64,000 nucleotides of DNA from Panicum virgatum (GCF_016808335.1 NC_053142.1:3051802-3115801), one strand, 5' to 3'. Counted from the first letter of the stretch, positions 35,930-47,840 are shown. Program-made: numbers and translations. The notes: generated by a model from the letters alone, not told the origin.

Positions 35930-38200
35930 TGCGAAGGCTAGAGGAATGGCTCATGACAACGATCAAAGACTAGAGGAAGAGGTTCAACGCCAAGTGGCCA
36001 TAGCAATGAGCTAGCAACAGCAAGCGCAAACGGTGCCTCCAGAGCCTAATGTCGCAGCCGATCATATGTCTCAGCGGAAAAGCAGTTGCGCTTCCACAGA
36101 CGTCGCCGTCAAGCCAACGGGGATCCAGGCCGCAGTTGAAGCGACGGCCCCGCAGTGATTTTCAGTGGATGAGTTCACCCAGCGGACACCTTGTGACCTG
36201 CAGACTGCCATTAAGAACTTAATGTTCACTGTTGCGTACGGTACCGCCATGCCAACCCAACCAGGCGACGTGTACCACGGGCAGCAAATTCCAGCAGGAT
36301 ATACAGGAGTTGGCGTGGAGCAGGTGTGCCAGGGTTGGGAGACGCTCGAGCTTGATATTCCTAGAGGCGATGGGGAGAGGACACTAGCAGAAGCCATTCA
36401 TGGCTACATCCTATGGGATAAGCGCTACATTATCCTAAAGTCGGATGATCAAACACCAAGACCGGCATCTCAGCATGCCTCTCCAAGGCCATCATCTCCG
36501 CAAACCCCCAAGGGCAGCACTTTCTCAGCAAGGTTCACCGACACATTCTCCATCACCATCATCTCATGCGCTGATGAACACTCAAGCGTCACCGTCGCCT
36601 CCATGGTCACCCCCTCCGCCGCCGGCAAAGAAGCAGAAACAGCCGCCATCAAAGAAGGTAGCTGCACCGGCTAAGGAGCCTCCAAAGAAGAAGGAAAAGA
36701 AGAAGAAAACCAAGGAGGCTCCTATTAAACCCAGGGACATGAGCCTTGAAGAATGCGATCGGATAACTCAAGAAAGAGTTAAAGAGCACTTCAAGCTGAA
36801 GCCGAAGCCGGAGCCCGAGAAAGTGATAAATCCGATAGATTTGAAAAAATTTTAAGGGAATGTGTGAAGCAAATAAGAGAAATTTTATTCCGAGAGATCC
36901 CCCTTCAGACTACGAACGCACAATTATCAAAACTACTGAGAAAAAGAAGAGACAATCAAAGTCGTCATCGTCCGACGTTCCACAGCTCGGAGCCCAAAAG
37001 AAACAATCAATAGAGCCTCTCGTAGTGGGACAGACGACGTAACAACAAGACTTTGTTACATTTTTGAAAGAATCAAACCTGACGGCGGCTAAGATTGCAG
37101 GGGGAGAAGATATTCCAAAGGCCGATGTGGTCGTCAAATGGACGTATGAGCTGGGCAAATCTCTTGTACCCCCCGAAGTAGTGTCCGTGCTTCCAACGCA
37201 AATGTATAAGCTGCACCAGCACTACATGCGTGCGATGGCCGATTGCATCTTCATGCAGAGCGCAAAGATTAAAGATGACGATTTCTTAGGGGGGGAGGCC
37301 ATTATATGGATAAACTGGGAAGAAATTTACCAATTATTCCATCAGGAGGACCTCGACATCTCTATGGTCGGCTTGTGAGTTCTGTAAGTATTTTACTCTC
37401 CTTACGTATTGTTTTACATGATCTCAACATACTGATTCCTTGATTTATTCGGTATCATATAGAATGGAGATACAAACTTGCAGGAGAAAGGGATACTCTC
37501 ACCTCGGCTTCGTCGACCCAATTACTTGTAATTGGAGGATTCTACGCGACACTTTCGATGAGCTATACCAAAACTTGTTCAAGTACATACGCGTTCATCA
37601 CAACAAGCAAATGATATTGTTTCCTTACAACTTTGCGTGAGTGATTCCTTCCGTCTAACTCTTTCTATTCTGTAATCGAATTGTTTAAACCTTAACTACC
37701 AAGAACTGCCTCCGTATAATCTTGCAGTGAACATTGGGTCTTAATTGTCATAATTCCTGAGAAGAGCTTACTCGTGGTTATGGACTCATTGAGGAGAAAT
37801 CCAGAACAATACGAAAATCTTCTTAACATGATGAAAAAGTAATTCTACCACTACTCCATCGATGACTGATAATTTGAATCACTTTGCTACTTGACTATAA
37901 TTGTTCTAATCATACACAGGATTTGGAAACAATTCGCTAAAAATCATCCAGGCAAATTTGACAAGGAATTGAAGATCAAGACAGATTTTGCGGTACGCAC
38001 TTGGATGATTCGTTGCACGATTCATTAGTTTTATTATATATTCATGTAAATACCTGATAATTTCTTCTCTCTTAAGGTGTATGAGGCAGAAACAGGGCAC
38101 TAATTTATGCGCATACTATGTATGCAAGAACATCCATGGTCTGGTAGGTCCTCCAAGGGCCTGGAAAGATTGGGAGGAGGAACTTATTAATATTTGAACT
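35930..38200 (+). pseudogene. Second CACTA gene: DUF8039-like region plus Ulp1-type protease
   Basis: The N-terminal part (35,930-36,440) contains LQTAIKNLMFTVAYGTAMP, YTGVGVEQVCQGWETLELD and AEAIHGYILWDKRYIIL, a pattern found in CACTA-associated proteins of grasses (DUF8039-like). A Ser/Pro-rich stretch and a lysine-rich nuclear-type stretch follow (36,640-36,850), with frame changes. The C-terminal exons are 37,059-37,378, 37,460-37,637, about 37,728-37,840, 37,921-37,993 and 38,077-38,198. Together they encode a C48/Ulp1-like peptidase: His in EHWVLIVII, Asp in VVMDSLRRN, and Gln/Cys in QKQGTNLCAYYVC. The join into the last exon needs a one-base shift with the visible splice sites, and stop codons interrupt the N-terminal region, so this copy is probably non-functional. 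Ulp1 enzymes remove SUMO; in transposons the role is unknown. Confidence 0.65.
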
Positions 38201-38925
38201 CGTATTTTAATTAGTCGAAATTAATTATCCCTTTTTTCCATAGGTCGAGGAGATGCACGATAAACTCATATTGGAGGAAAAGATTATGGCGATTCAAGAA
38301 CAATTGTTCGGATTTATTGTTGAGCAAGTCCTCGATCCAAAAGGCGAATTCTACTATGATGGACTATCTAATATTGACAATCTCAGCAAACATGATAATA
38401 TACGTGTATATATATAATTAAGAATGAATATACCTATATAAATATATATGTGTGTGTATGTATTATATTTCTATTTATGAGTATGTATGTATTATATATT
38501 TAAGCCCTCCAATAATATATATGTGTATATATATATGTTTATATATGGAAACTATCTAGGACAAATATTATATAAGTAACTATATATATGTATATATTAG
38601 TGGAGATCTTACACACTGAATTCTAATACATAAGTTTAATTGAAATGTAAAAGTATAATCGAAATAGAAAAACAATTGAGAAAAGAGGAACAGAAAAAAA
38701 AATGACCTTTTGTCCCGGTTGGTAACACCAAACGGGACAAAAGGGTGCGCCAGGCACATGGCGCTGGCAGCACCTTTTGTCCCGGTTGGTGTTACCAACC
38801 AAGACAAAAGGGTGCTTTTTGTCCTGGTTGCCAGACCCGGGACAAAAGGGAATGGTGTTCCCGGTTGGGAAACCGGGATAACAGAGGTTTCCCAACTGGG
38901 ACAAATTAGCGTTTCTGTAGTAGTG

Positions 38926-39100
38926 TGAGCTGCTCAGTTGGTCTCCCCCTCACTATAATTGCATTGTGGGCAGGCCGCCTATTATGGTTCGAACCTTGGT
39001 CTCGAAGCGACTAATCAAGCCCCTGGTCAGTAATAATATTTTGTATTATAGCCAAAATAATGTGATAAAATATCCTCTATTTCAGTTTTCTTGTAAGGAC
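38926..39100 (+). repeat. Possible tRNA-derived SINE sequence at the CACTA right flank
   Basis: Immediately right of the CACTA element, GAGCTGCTCAGTTGGT resembles a polymerase III A box, and GGTTCGAACC about 60 bases later is a good B box. A related sequence lacking the B box stands at 48,291-48,360. The 3' tail and target duplication were not resolved. Confidence 0.35.
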
Positions 39101-39463
39101 GTCTACGTATAGCCTGCAAGCAAAATTTCTTTTTAACCAACTTTTAGGATGGAAAATTGCTTCTGCAGTGTGCTAATAAAGGTTGCTGGGTTTCATACAG
39201 CCTTCCCTACACCATCTTAATTAAATCATCTAACCCACAGTCCTTTTACTTCTAGGAAGTTTGATTTTATATAGATTCGATCACCGCCACATACACAATC
39301 TAAGTGCTGCTCCATCTCCACAGCCTCCATACCATTATTATTCACGCATAGGATCTCTGTTGTGCATGTTGGCACTTTTACATATCAAACATATCCACCC
39401 AACTCAAGGATCGGAGTCAGATGTCGGAGCTTGCAAAAAGGTCACATCGATCCATCAGTTGAG

Positions 39464-39794
39464 GCACCGTTTGGTTCCAGAGATTTTTTTTCACATCAAA
39501 AGGAATCTTACTATTTTAGAGTATAAAAAAATCTGTTTATAAATTTTTTTGACAGCTGAGTGCTAATTCGCGAGATGAATCTAATGAGTCTAATTAATCA
39601 ATAATTTGCTGCAATGATTCTACAGTAACCATCTGCTAATCATGAATTAATATTTCTCATTAGATTCGTCTCGCAGTTTAGCCTAGGGTTCTGCAGTTAG
39701 TTTTATAATTAACTTTTATTTAATACTTCTAAATACTAAGTTTCTCTTTGATGTGACATGGACTAAAGTTTAGGCCCTAGAACCAAACAACCCC
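39464..39794. mobile_element. MITE, hAT-like, 331 bp
   Basis: The terminal inverted repeat has GCACCGTTTGGTTCCAG at the left; the right end is the complement of GGGGTTGTTTGGTTCTAGG. TGAG stands on both outer flanks (39,460-39,463 and 39,795-39,798). The interior has the CGAGATGAATCTAATGAGTC / ATTAGATTCGTCTCGCAG pairing. It lies 0.8 kb upstream of the Ghd7-like gene. From 39,800 to 40,580 there is no other gene; this is the presumed promoter and 5' UTR. Confidence 0.6.
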
Positions 39795-40580
39795 TGAGTT
39801 ATGCGCTCACATGTTATCATTTTCTTCGGCATCTTCTTTAGTTTCTTTTGATGTCATCCGCACAATTCTAACAGTGTCCTCCAGCAATAATTGTGGATGG
39901 ATAAAGCTGGTCTCATAACTAAGGAGCCAGCTTGCTAGCATACATGCATACAGCCTGCACGTGGGCAGAAGCACATCTAGAGGAGATCACTAGGAATAGC
40001 ACCAAATAATAATAGCTAGTTTTGTGCCTCGTGGAAGAGTTGATAAGCGGCGGAGAAGCGCTTTTCTGATGCAGCATATGCTAGCTTCTCCGCGCAATTC
40101 TTGATTGGATGTTGATGAAGAATCCTGTTGTTAAATTAGTATGCAGCAATGAATAGATACTATGATTGCATGCTAGAAATGGTCAAAGAACCAAAACTTA
40201 TGAAGTGATAGAGCACAAACTGGGTGCAGCTAATAGGAATCTATGATGCGCGGCTGAGCGAGACGGACAAATAGGGAGGCGCCAACTTATCTCCTGGGCA
40301 CCACAAAAAAGGTGGCGCGGAATCATCCACGTCAGAAATGCAGAGGTCCTCATATCTCTTCCGCCCCTCACATTGGCACGCCCTGGATCCATCGTCATCT
40401 GCTTTTTGGATCCCTGTTTTCCCTTGCCTTTTGCTTTTATTGAAGTATTTATTAGCTGCTGCTGCCCCACGGCATTATGACCAACAACCCTAGCAGCCTC
40501 TTCTTCCTCCCCCTCTCCCTCATTGATCATCGGTTCAATTGACAAGATCGAAGTCGCCCAATTGCCTCTTCGATCCATAC

Positions 40581-42339
40581 ATGTCGGAGCCAACATGCAG
40601 CGTGTGTGGCGCAGCCGCCTGCGGCTCGAACCTGTTGCACGCTAGCGCAGATGATAGCCGGCGGGCCTCCTTCTCCATCTTCCCCGTGGTTCATGATCAT
40701 CATGAGCCCGGGGTACAGCAGCCACCGTCCGGGAGCCTGCATGAGTTCCAGTTCTTTGGCCAGGACGACCACGAAAGCGTCGCATGGCTCTTCGACGACC
40801 CACCGCCTTCCATCAGCGATAACCAGCCCCCAGTTGAGGGCCAACCTCACAATAAGAGGTCATCCATGTTTGACGACCCGTTTGGGCAGCAGTACCACCC
40901 CGGGAACGGGCTAACCTTCGAGGTTTCGCTTGGCCTCGGCGGCGGAGCTCGCCACAAGGAGATAGCGGCAAGCGCCACCATCGTAAGTAGTGTTGGTTCA
41001 AAAGAATCTCTGACTCTCTCGCCTGGGATAGAATTTTGTTTGAGTTTCGTTTTCATGTGCCTATCAACCGTCGCTTCCTTCCTGTGCTTGATCACAATTT
41101 TTCTTTTTGGTGGCGTTTCTTAGCTTCTTCTTGAGCTCCACACATGTGGTTCTTGTGTGTGCGCCGCTGGTTCTAAAATTTATCCAACCGCCTTATATAG
41201 ATTCCGGCCAGGGCGGCCTTAATAACCTTGCATTGGGTGGTGAGGACTGATGTTTTTTCTACTAACATTTAGGGTATTTGACAAAGGCTTTTTTTTAAAG
41301 AAAGCAACAATTACAAGGCGGTGTGCTGGATTTCTAATAAGAATGGACACATATAATAATTTAATCATACAAATTAAACAAACTCATTCATAGAGTACGT
41401 CCAGGACTGAGAGGGACATTGAATCCAAATTAATTACCTATATATGGAGATATTCCCTCATGGATCTGGAATATGGAGAAAGGATATATATATTTGCATT
41501 GATTGTATAGTAGGGATGTTAACGGATTCGGATCGGTCTGATACCTACATGTACGAATACAGTGAGTTATTTTCTTCTCGGATTCAACTCAGGTACATAT
41601 ATAGTGTCAAATTTGTAGGATAAGATATAAATACATATCGAAATCTTAAAAATCTGATTTGGAAACGGCGTCGGATACTGAATAACTGGTCTCGGATACA
41701 AATGGATATTAATTAACCCCTCTAAACAAATCTGAACTCTAATATGAACAGATATTATTATCCATACCATTTACACCACTATTGTATAAAAACTATAGGG
41801 TTCTTTTTTCCATTTCTTTTCACCTCTCTGTAACTCTATTGGATTGTTTTCATCATGAAAGCTATATATGCTTCTAAGGATATATATAAATATATATGTA
41901 GTAATTTTAATTAGGCAATAATTTTTATGTGTTAAATTAACAATAATGATATGCATGTTAGGTATATATATACCTACCTAGCTAAGTAGGTGATTAATTT
42001 GGGTTGTCGTATTAAGGCACAAACAAATTAAAGTTACTCTCGCAAACTAAACATAATATGTCAGATCTTTTATGTAATGTCTGTACCCATATATTGTCTA
42101 CATCGATCCGGCAGGTCTATCCCTTGCCAAAGTTTGATGAAAATAAGTAATAAGCTGTCTCATTTTATGTGGTTATTAACTGATTGATTGGCTGTTTATA
42201 CTTTTTTTGCTGCACTTTGCTTCTAGGAAGTTAATACCTGATCAATGGATTCATGCGTGTGTTGGAAACATATGAAAAGAAACCACTTAATGATCATTTG
42301 TATTAGTTTGGGCCAGTGAGAGTGTGGTAACAAACGCTG

Positions 42340-42409
<70 letters not shown>

Positions 42410-42832
42410 GGATCCCAAATCATCCCAGCTAGCTAGGCGATATCTGATGTTCTTGTGCACATGCATATGTAGGCCTATTTTTAACACACTTTTTTGCTCA
42501 ATTATATGCCTATATGGAATTAACTACTTAACACTGTCTATTTTCTTATGATTTAAATTATTCATGCATATATGCAGATGTCATTCTGTGGGAGCACATT
42601 TACGGACGCTGCAAGCTCGAGGCTCAATGAGCCAATCCTGATCGACGGTCAGCTGCAAAGGCCAATAGATCCATCAATGGAGAGGGAGGCAAAGTTGATG
42701 AGGTACAAGGAGAAGAAGATGAGGAGGTGCTATGAGAAGCAAATCCGATATGCATCCAGGAAAGCCTACGCGGAGATGAGACCCCGCGTGAAAGGCCGAT
42801 TTGCCAAGGTACCCGAAGCTTCTGCACCATGA
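40581..42832 (+). CDS. Ghd7: Ghd7-like CCT-domain flowering-time regulator
   Basis: Two exons: 40,581-40,982 (134 codons) and 42,578-42,832 (84 codons plus stop), giving 218 aa. The donor is ATC/GTAAGT and the acceptor TATGCAG, phase 0. The start at 40,581 ([16 protein letters not shown]) is chosen because it places the Cys-rich N-terminus first as in rice Ghd7; an in-frame ATG 42 bases upstream is less likely. Diagnostic blocks are [20 protein letters not shown] (residues 54-73), [13 protein letters not shown] (110-122), [17 protein letters not shown] across the intron, and a CCT domain at about 170-213 ([36 protein letters not shown]). Ghd7 proteins are nuclear repressors of flowering under long days that act with NF-Y partners; in sorghum the gene is the maturity locus Ma6. 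The intron position matches rice Ghd7. The C-terminus is shorter than in rice, and a relic tail continues in frame past the stop. Confidence 0.9.
40983..42577 (+). other. Ghd7-like intron with TE remnant and microsatellite
   Basis: A 1,595-bp intron. At about 41,510-41,790 there is a repeat with GGATTCGGATCGGTCTGA and complementary TATCC/GATAT-rich sequence, as in several grass DNA-element families. A long TG repeat follows at 42,341. No other gene is seen. Confidence 0.6.
42341..42407. repeat. (TG)33 microsatellite
   Basis: An uninterrupted TG dinucleotide run of about 67 bases inside the intron of the Ghd7-like gene, 171 bp before exon 2. It is likely to vary in length. Confidence 0.95.
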
Positions 42833-43296
42833 TAACCAACATTGGCAACGACCTGTTATATGGTTCCAGTCAGCTTGATCTTTGGGCGCTGGTTCCATTG
42901 ATAGATAGCCATATTCAGAGTGCTGGATGATGGAGCAGACCATCTAGTAGCTAGTAACTATCATGTTTGTCAGCTGGATTGCCGATCGACGACCTTATTA
43001 ACAGCTTTTGTATTATATATACTGGTTTGTATATTGGTATTTATATAGTATTAGATTGTGTTCATCAAATTTAGTAACTTTTTATCTAGTGATCCGGTGG
43101 CCAGCATGCATTGCAAGCTTAACTGTACTATATATGTGGTGCAAGCCAGTTTGAACTATGAAGACAACTAATATGTGCGTGCATATCAGCTGCTTGTTTT
43201 ATTCCAAGTTATGATTTGACAATTGAAACAATCAAAATGTATGATCCAAGCAAATACTTGAGAGTTTTTTTAGCTTGTTATTATGTTATGTTAGTT

Positions 43297-45908
43297 AAAA
43301 CAAACATACAAATGAGCCATACAGACAGTGCAGCCAGAACGTACTTCAAGTAGATAGATACATATAAAAAGATGGATAGATAGTTCATAGATAGATACAG
43401 ATATATATATAGTACAGTCATCTTATCAGATCATATATGCATTGATGAATAATAATAGCAGATGGAAGTAAAGGTACACTAATATAAAAAGTATTTTTAG
43501 GGGGCGAGTAAAAACATATTTTTAGGGGGTAGGTGTGATACCCGCCTCTAGTTCCCGCAACTAAAAATCGGATTTGTAGAAACGGGTAACATGCTCGCGC
43601 CTACAAATAATTTGTAAGAACAGATGAGTTCATGATCTGCTCCTACAAATTATTTCTTAAAATATGGAAAATAATTAGAAAAAACCTTGAAAACAATTAA
43701 ATAAAAAAGAAAAAATATCCCTGCTAACCAGCCATCACCACGAGCCCCTATCCTATCGAGGTACAATTTTTTTTGACGAGATATGCACACTTGCCTAAAA
43801 CCGGGATTCGAACAGCCTACCTCAAGCCTTGCGCGTACCTTCCTTAGCATCACACTACAGTCACTTATAACTCTATGCAGTATGCTATAAAAATATTTTG
43901 TATTTTATCTAAAAATTCATTTAATTGTTTACATATAGCAAAACAAATTAAAAAATGTGAAACTTCGTTCTACACTATGGTTATTGTGAACTATAGAAAC
44001 AAAACAAATATGCCTGAATATGGGTTTGGTCATCTGATCTATATCCTGGATACTCCAGGTATATGCCCGGATACTCCGGAAATGGGTTCGGACATCCGAT
44101 CTATATCTCAGATACTCTGGGTATAAGCCCAGATACTTCGGAAATTGGTTCGGACATCTGCTCTACAGTATCACAACTACAAATGTTTTTCAAATTTATT
44201 CTAAAAATTTATTTAATTCAAATAAAACAGCAAAACACTTCAAAAAAATGTGAAATTTTTACCATAAGCATGTAACGACCTGTAGAAGTACTAAAAATAC
44301 GAAAAATACAGTTCAACATGTTTAGTCTTTAATAGTATGGAAAACACAAAGTTAGCCTTGAGTTGTATGAGATAGGTGTGACTTAGGTACTCATTGTGGT
44401 TTCAACACATTTATTGATAATATACATTGTAATGTGATTTTGATATTTTTCTTATGTTCTACGTGTCACAATATGCTTATGGTAAAAGTATCATAATTTT
44501 TTGATGTGTTTTACCATATTATTATGAATTAAAATGATTTTTTGCAGAATTTGCAAAAAGATTTTCAGGGGTGGGTGAGAGCCCCACCTGCCCCTAAAAA
44601 TATTTTTGTATTTTATCTAAAAATTCATTTAATTGTTTACATATAGCAAAACAAATCAAAAAATGTGAAACTTTTACACTATGGTTATTGTGAACTATAG
44701 AAACAAAAAAATATGCTAAGTATATTTCAGTGTATATAAAGGTTAAGATTATGAAAACCTCAAAGTATGACTTGAGTTATATGAGATACTATATAGTTAT
44801 AGCTATTAGAGAACTTATAATAATTTTTTGAACCATTGAATTACCTTAAATGAAAAAGTTATCAACTATAAAGTTTTAGATCTCATCATTCTCTATAATT
44901 TTGATATAAAGTTTGACTTCATCTAACATCATATAAAAAAGTTATGATTTTTTTTTGCGTAGAACCATTTGTAGGGGTGGGTCATGCCATCACCCGCCCC
45001 TAAAAATACATTTTTAGGGATGAGTGAGGCCATGATCCGCCCCCCTACAAATGCCATTTTTAGGGGCAGGTAATAGAGTCACCCGCCCCTATAAATGCTC
45101 TTTATTTTTATGAGTGGGTGACGTCATTAACTGCATCTGAAAATGGTGCTCATTTTTTAGAGGCGGGTGATGAGGGGGAGACCCGCTCCTAAAAATATTT
45201 TTTAAAGAGCGGGTCGGATGCTACAGTAACCCCGCTTCATTTGTAGCAGCGGGTAAAATTTTGGTCTGTCTTTTAAAAAAATTGAGATATTCCAACAAAT
45301 CGTATTTGTAGTAGCGGGAAAGGCTTTGGGCCACATGAAACGAAAAGAAAAAGAAAAGAAGGTCGATGGGTGTGGCCACGCCGGGCAGTCTGGGTGGCAG
45401 CACAGGTGCCTGGTAACTGATCCACCCCACGCGCACATACCTATCTTTAGGATTCTCAATCTGGGTGCAGGTGCACGGAGAGGCTCTGCTTGATAATGTG
45501 TGGCAATGTGGGCGTGCAGGCTCCGATCGAATCAAATATGAGGCAACCAATGGATCGGAGCAAGCCACCCCTTGTGCTTTCGTTTGTCTGTCGTGCCACA
45601 ATTCCTAGATTATTGAGCTGAGGATCTAACGGAATAGATACGTATGTAGATATAACTATAGCCTTACCTAAAGCAAAAATTCAAAGTTCATCGACTCCAG
45701 ACCTCTCCTGTTGCATCTTACACTTTCCCTCACTTTTGTGTCACTATAGCCATTGCTATCAGCCTAGAATATGGGTGCCTATCTGTCGCCTCCAGGGAGG
45801 TCCCCCGCTACCCAGCAAAGTTATGATTCTCTTTCTAAGTAATAAGCAACCAACGATGTCTTTAATTTAGTCAAGAACCGTTATAAAACTTCGACCAGGA
45901 ACCTACAT
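43297..45908 (+). repeat. Repeat unit copy 2, split by an insertion
   Basis: It matches 28,864-29,618: it starts AAACAAACATACAAA, is interrupted at about 43,476, resumes at 45,317 with GGAAAGGCTTTGGGCCACA, and ends at CGACCAGGAACCTACAT. Same orientation as copy 1, so the two copies flank the Ghd7-like gene as direct repeats. From 42,902 to 43,296 I see only 3'-flanking sequence of that gene. Confidence 0.8.
43477..45316. mobile_element. CACTA-like non-autonomous insertion (1.84 kb)
   Basis: It interrupts the repeat unit. The left edge is CACTAATATAAAAAG. The right edge, on the opposite strand, is CGCTACTACAAATACG. Flanking triplets are GTA and GGA. Subterminal copies of TTTTTAGGGGCGGGT and the inverse ACCCGCCCCTAAAAAT occur at 43,495-43,640 and 44,560-45,240. 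A 67-bp unit (ATACTC-GG-TAT-GCCC-GATAC, TTCGGACATC) repeats near 44,030-44,165. There is no coding sequence. Confidence 0.6.
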
Positions 45909-46015
45909 CAAAAAGAAACTTTCAACCATCGATATGCCTTATTTGTAATCGTTTGTGGAGTCATCACTTATCATTATTACTTGCGGAGTTGAAAGTGGAA
46001 AGTACACATATTTTA

Positions 46016-47125
46016 GAGTAAATTACACCCACCATACAACAACTTGTCAGATGGGTGCAAATTGGTCCAACAACTGGCAAAATGCTCAATTTAGTGCAAT
46101 AACTTGACACGTGGGTGCAGATCGGTCCAACAACTTGTAAAATACCCAATTTAATGCCCTAACTTGGCAAATAGATACATCCACAGTCCAAACATTACAC
46201 AGCAATGTAACTAATGCAAGGTATCAATAAAGAGTATATTCACGTTAAGACAAATTATTAATTATTATTTGACCATTGATTTTCGTGCAGCACCTACGTG
46301 GTAATGTATTTGGCCAAGATAAGAACCCTTAGTGTTTAAAAATTAATATTATGTCTTTACATTAATTATTTTTATATAGTGATTTAATTTTGATTAAAAC
46401 TATTTAGTTTGATATTCAATATTGAAAATTCACCCTCACTGTTTTCGATATGTTCGATTATATGCATTGTTAAGCTAAAAAGCCAATATATTGATATGAA
46501 CTATTGGTACCTTTTAGGAGCTGGTACATATATTTTTAAAGCCTCCTATATTCGTTAGAAAGGAAAATGAGCTAAATAAACATAAACAAATATAAACATT
46601 GTTGAATACATGAGCAGAAGCGCAGAAGAAACCTAAGGTTTTAAGGTCTCTCTAATCGACTTCTGTGTTTGCGTGATAAAAATGGTGTAATTCTTAAATT
46701 TGATTGAATTTGAACTAATAAAAAATTGTACATAGATGAAAAACAACAACCGGATCACCATCAATAATATGTTGTTGTTATAATGGTGGTTAAATAATAT
46801 ATTATTTTTAATATACCACAATTAATTTATTTTAGAATAAAATTATTTACGTCCATTGCAATACAAAAATCTATGATCAAATAATACATTCTGATGTGAA
46901 ATACTCTTTATTGTGACCTAACGCTAGCAAATAGATTGTCGTGTAACGTTTGGATTGTGAATGCACCAATTTACCAAGTTATTGCACTGAATTAAGTATT
47001 TTCTAAGTTGTTGGATCAATATGCACCTATTTGTCAAGTTATTATACTAAATTGAGCACTTTACAAGTTGTTGGACCAATTTGTACTCACCTGCCAAGTT
47101 GTTGAATGGTGGGTGCAATTTACTT
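46016..47125. mobile_element. MULE-type MITE with 9-bp target duplication (1.1 kb)
   Basis: A perfect 9-bp duplication CATATTTTA stands at 46,007-46,015 and 47,126-47,134. The terminal inverted repeats are roughly 190 bp: the left begins GAGTAAATTACACCCACCAT, the right (complement) AAGTAAATTGCACCCACCAT. Both then carry three staggered CAACAACTTG/AATAACTTG phrases. The AT-rich centre has no coding capacity. The long arms and 9-bp duplication are characteristic of Mutator-like elements. Confidence 0.85.
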
Positions 47126-47134
47126 CATATTTTA

Positions 47135-47518
47135 CTGACATAAATACTAATTAATAAATAAAATGTGATAAAAAAAAGTTGTGGGTTGATCCATTTATGT
47201 TCTCCTCATATATAATTACATTCGCATGGATTGCCATACCTACACAAAATGACAACTATATATAGCCCTTTTTTTATGATGTTACAACCTTGTGCCGCAC
47301 CACCTAAAACATTATTTGCGGAGGGCTGGTGGCACAACCCTATGGTAAGGAATATTTCGTATAACTGGCAAAGTGTACGTGCGGCACGCACATATTTGAA
47401 AAAGATATTAAATATATATATTATGTAATACACATGATAGAATACATATGACAGTACCAAACTTTATATTCCTTGCTTTTAAAATGACGTAATTTTGGAT
47501 TTCTCGATAAAAAAGGAA
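47135..47518. other. Intergenic DNA, nothing recognised
   Basis: No frame of interest and no repeat ends are visible. Confidence 0.4.
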
Positions 47519-47840
47519 ACCCCGCATCCAAGGGGCTAAAAATAGCTCTAGAGAATCTTACTATTTAGAATCATTTAATAAAGTCTAGGTACAAAACTAC
47601 TTTCATAACCCTAGGCTATTTTGCGAGACAAATCTAACGAGATACTATTAATCTATAATTAGTAGATAATTACTGTAGCATCACTGTAGCAAATCATGAA
47701 TTAGTTAGACTCATTAGATCCGTCTTCGCAAAATAGCATAAGAGTTTTGAAATATATTTTACTAATAATCTACGTTTAATACTTCTAAATGTCAATATTC
47801 CGAAGGATTTTGTTTTAACCCTCCGGATCCAAACACCCCC
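47519..47840. mobile_element. MITE, hAT-like
   Basis: The ends are ACCCCGCATCCAAGGGGCTAA and, at the right, GGATCCAAACACCCC. The interior has ACAAATCTAACGAG, ATCACTGTAGCAAATCATGA and CTCATTAGATCCGTCTTCG, the same layout as the elements at 26,417 and 39,464. Target duplication not resolved. From 47,841 to 48,280 there is a moderately GC-rich stretch with no recognised gene. Confidence 0.55.

Larger units (their letters stand above)
29712..38925 (+). mobile_element. CACTA (En/Spm-type) transposon, complete ends, 9.2 kb
   Basis: The left terminus is CACTACTACAAAACAGACC. The right terminus, on the opposite strand, is CACTACTACAGAAACGC. Flanking TGA trinucleotides at 29,709-29,711 and 38,926-38,928 form a perfect 3-bp target duplication. 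Subterminal arrays of TTTTGTCCCGGTTGG and its inverse lie at 29,745-29,910 and 38,700-38,900. Inside are a small ORF, a TNP2-like transposase (broken) and a second gene ending in a Ulp1-like protease domain. A paralogous uninserted site exists at 48,281-48,300. The ends look competent, but the enzymes it encodes are not. Confidence 0.95.

Noticed and set aside
40539..40580. In-frame upstream ATG of the Ghd7-like gene (adds 14 residues)
   Set aside because: The added residues have no counterpart in Ghd7 as I recall it; the internal ATG gives the expected Cys-rich start.
42223..42423. Frame with a Thr-His repeat
   Set aside because: Translation of the TG microsatellite.
45202..45601. Minus-strand frames that resemble the one at 28,983-29,318
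   Set aside because: The resemblance comes from duplicated repeat sequence; frames differ by indels between copies, so coding is unlikely.
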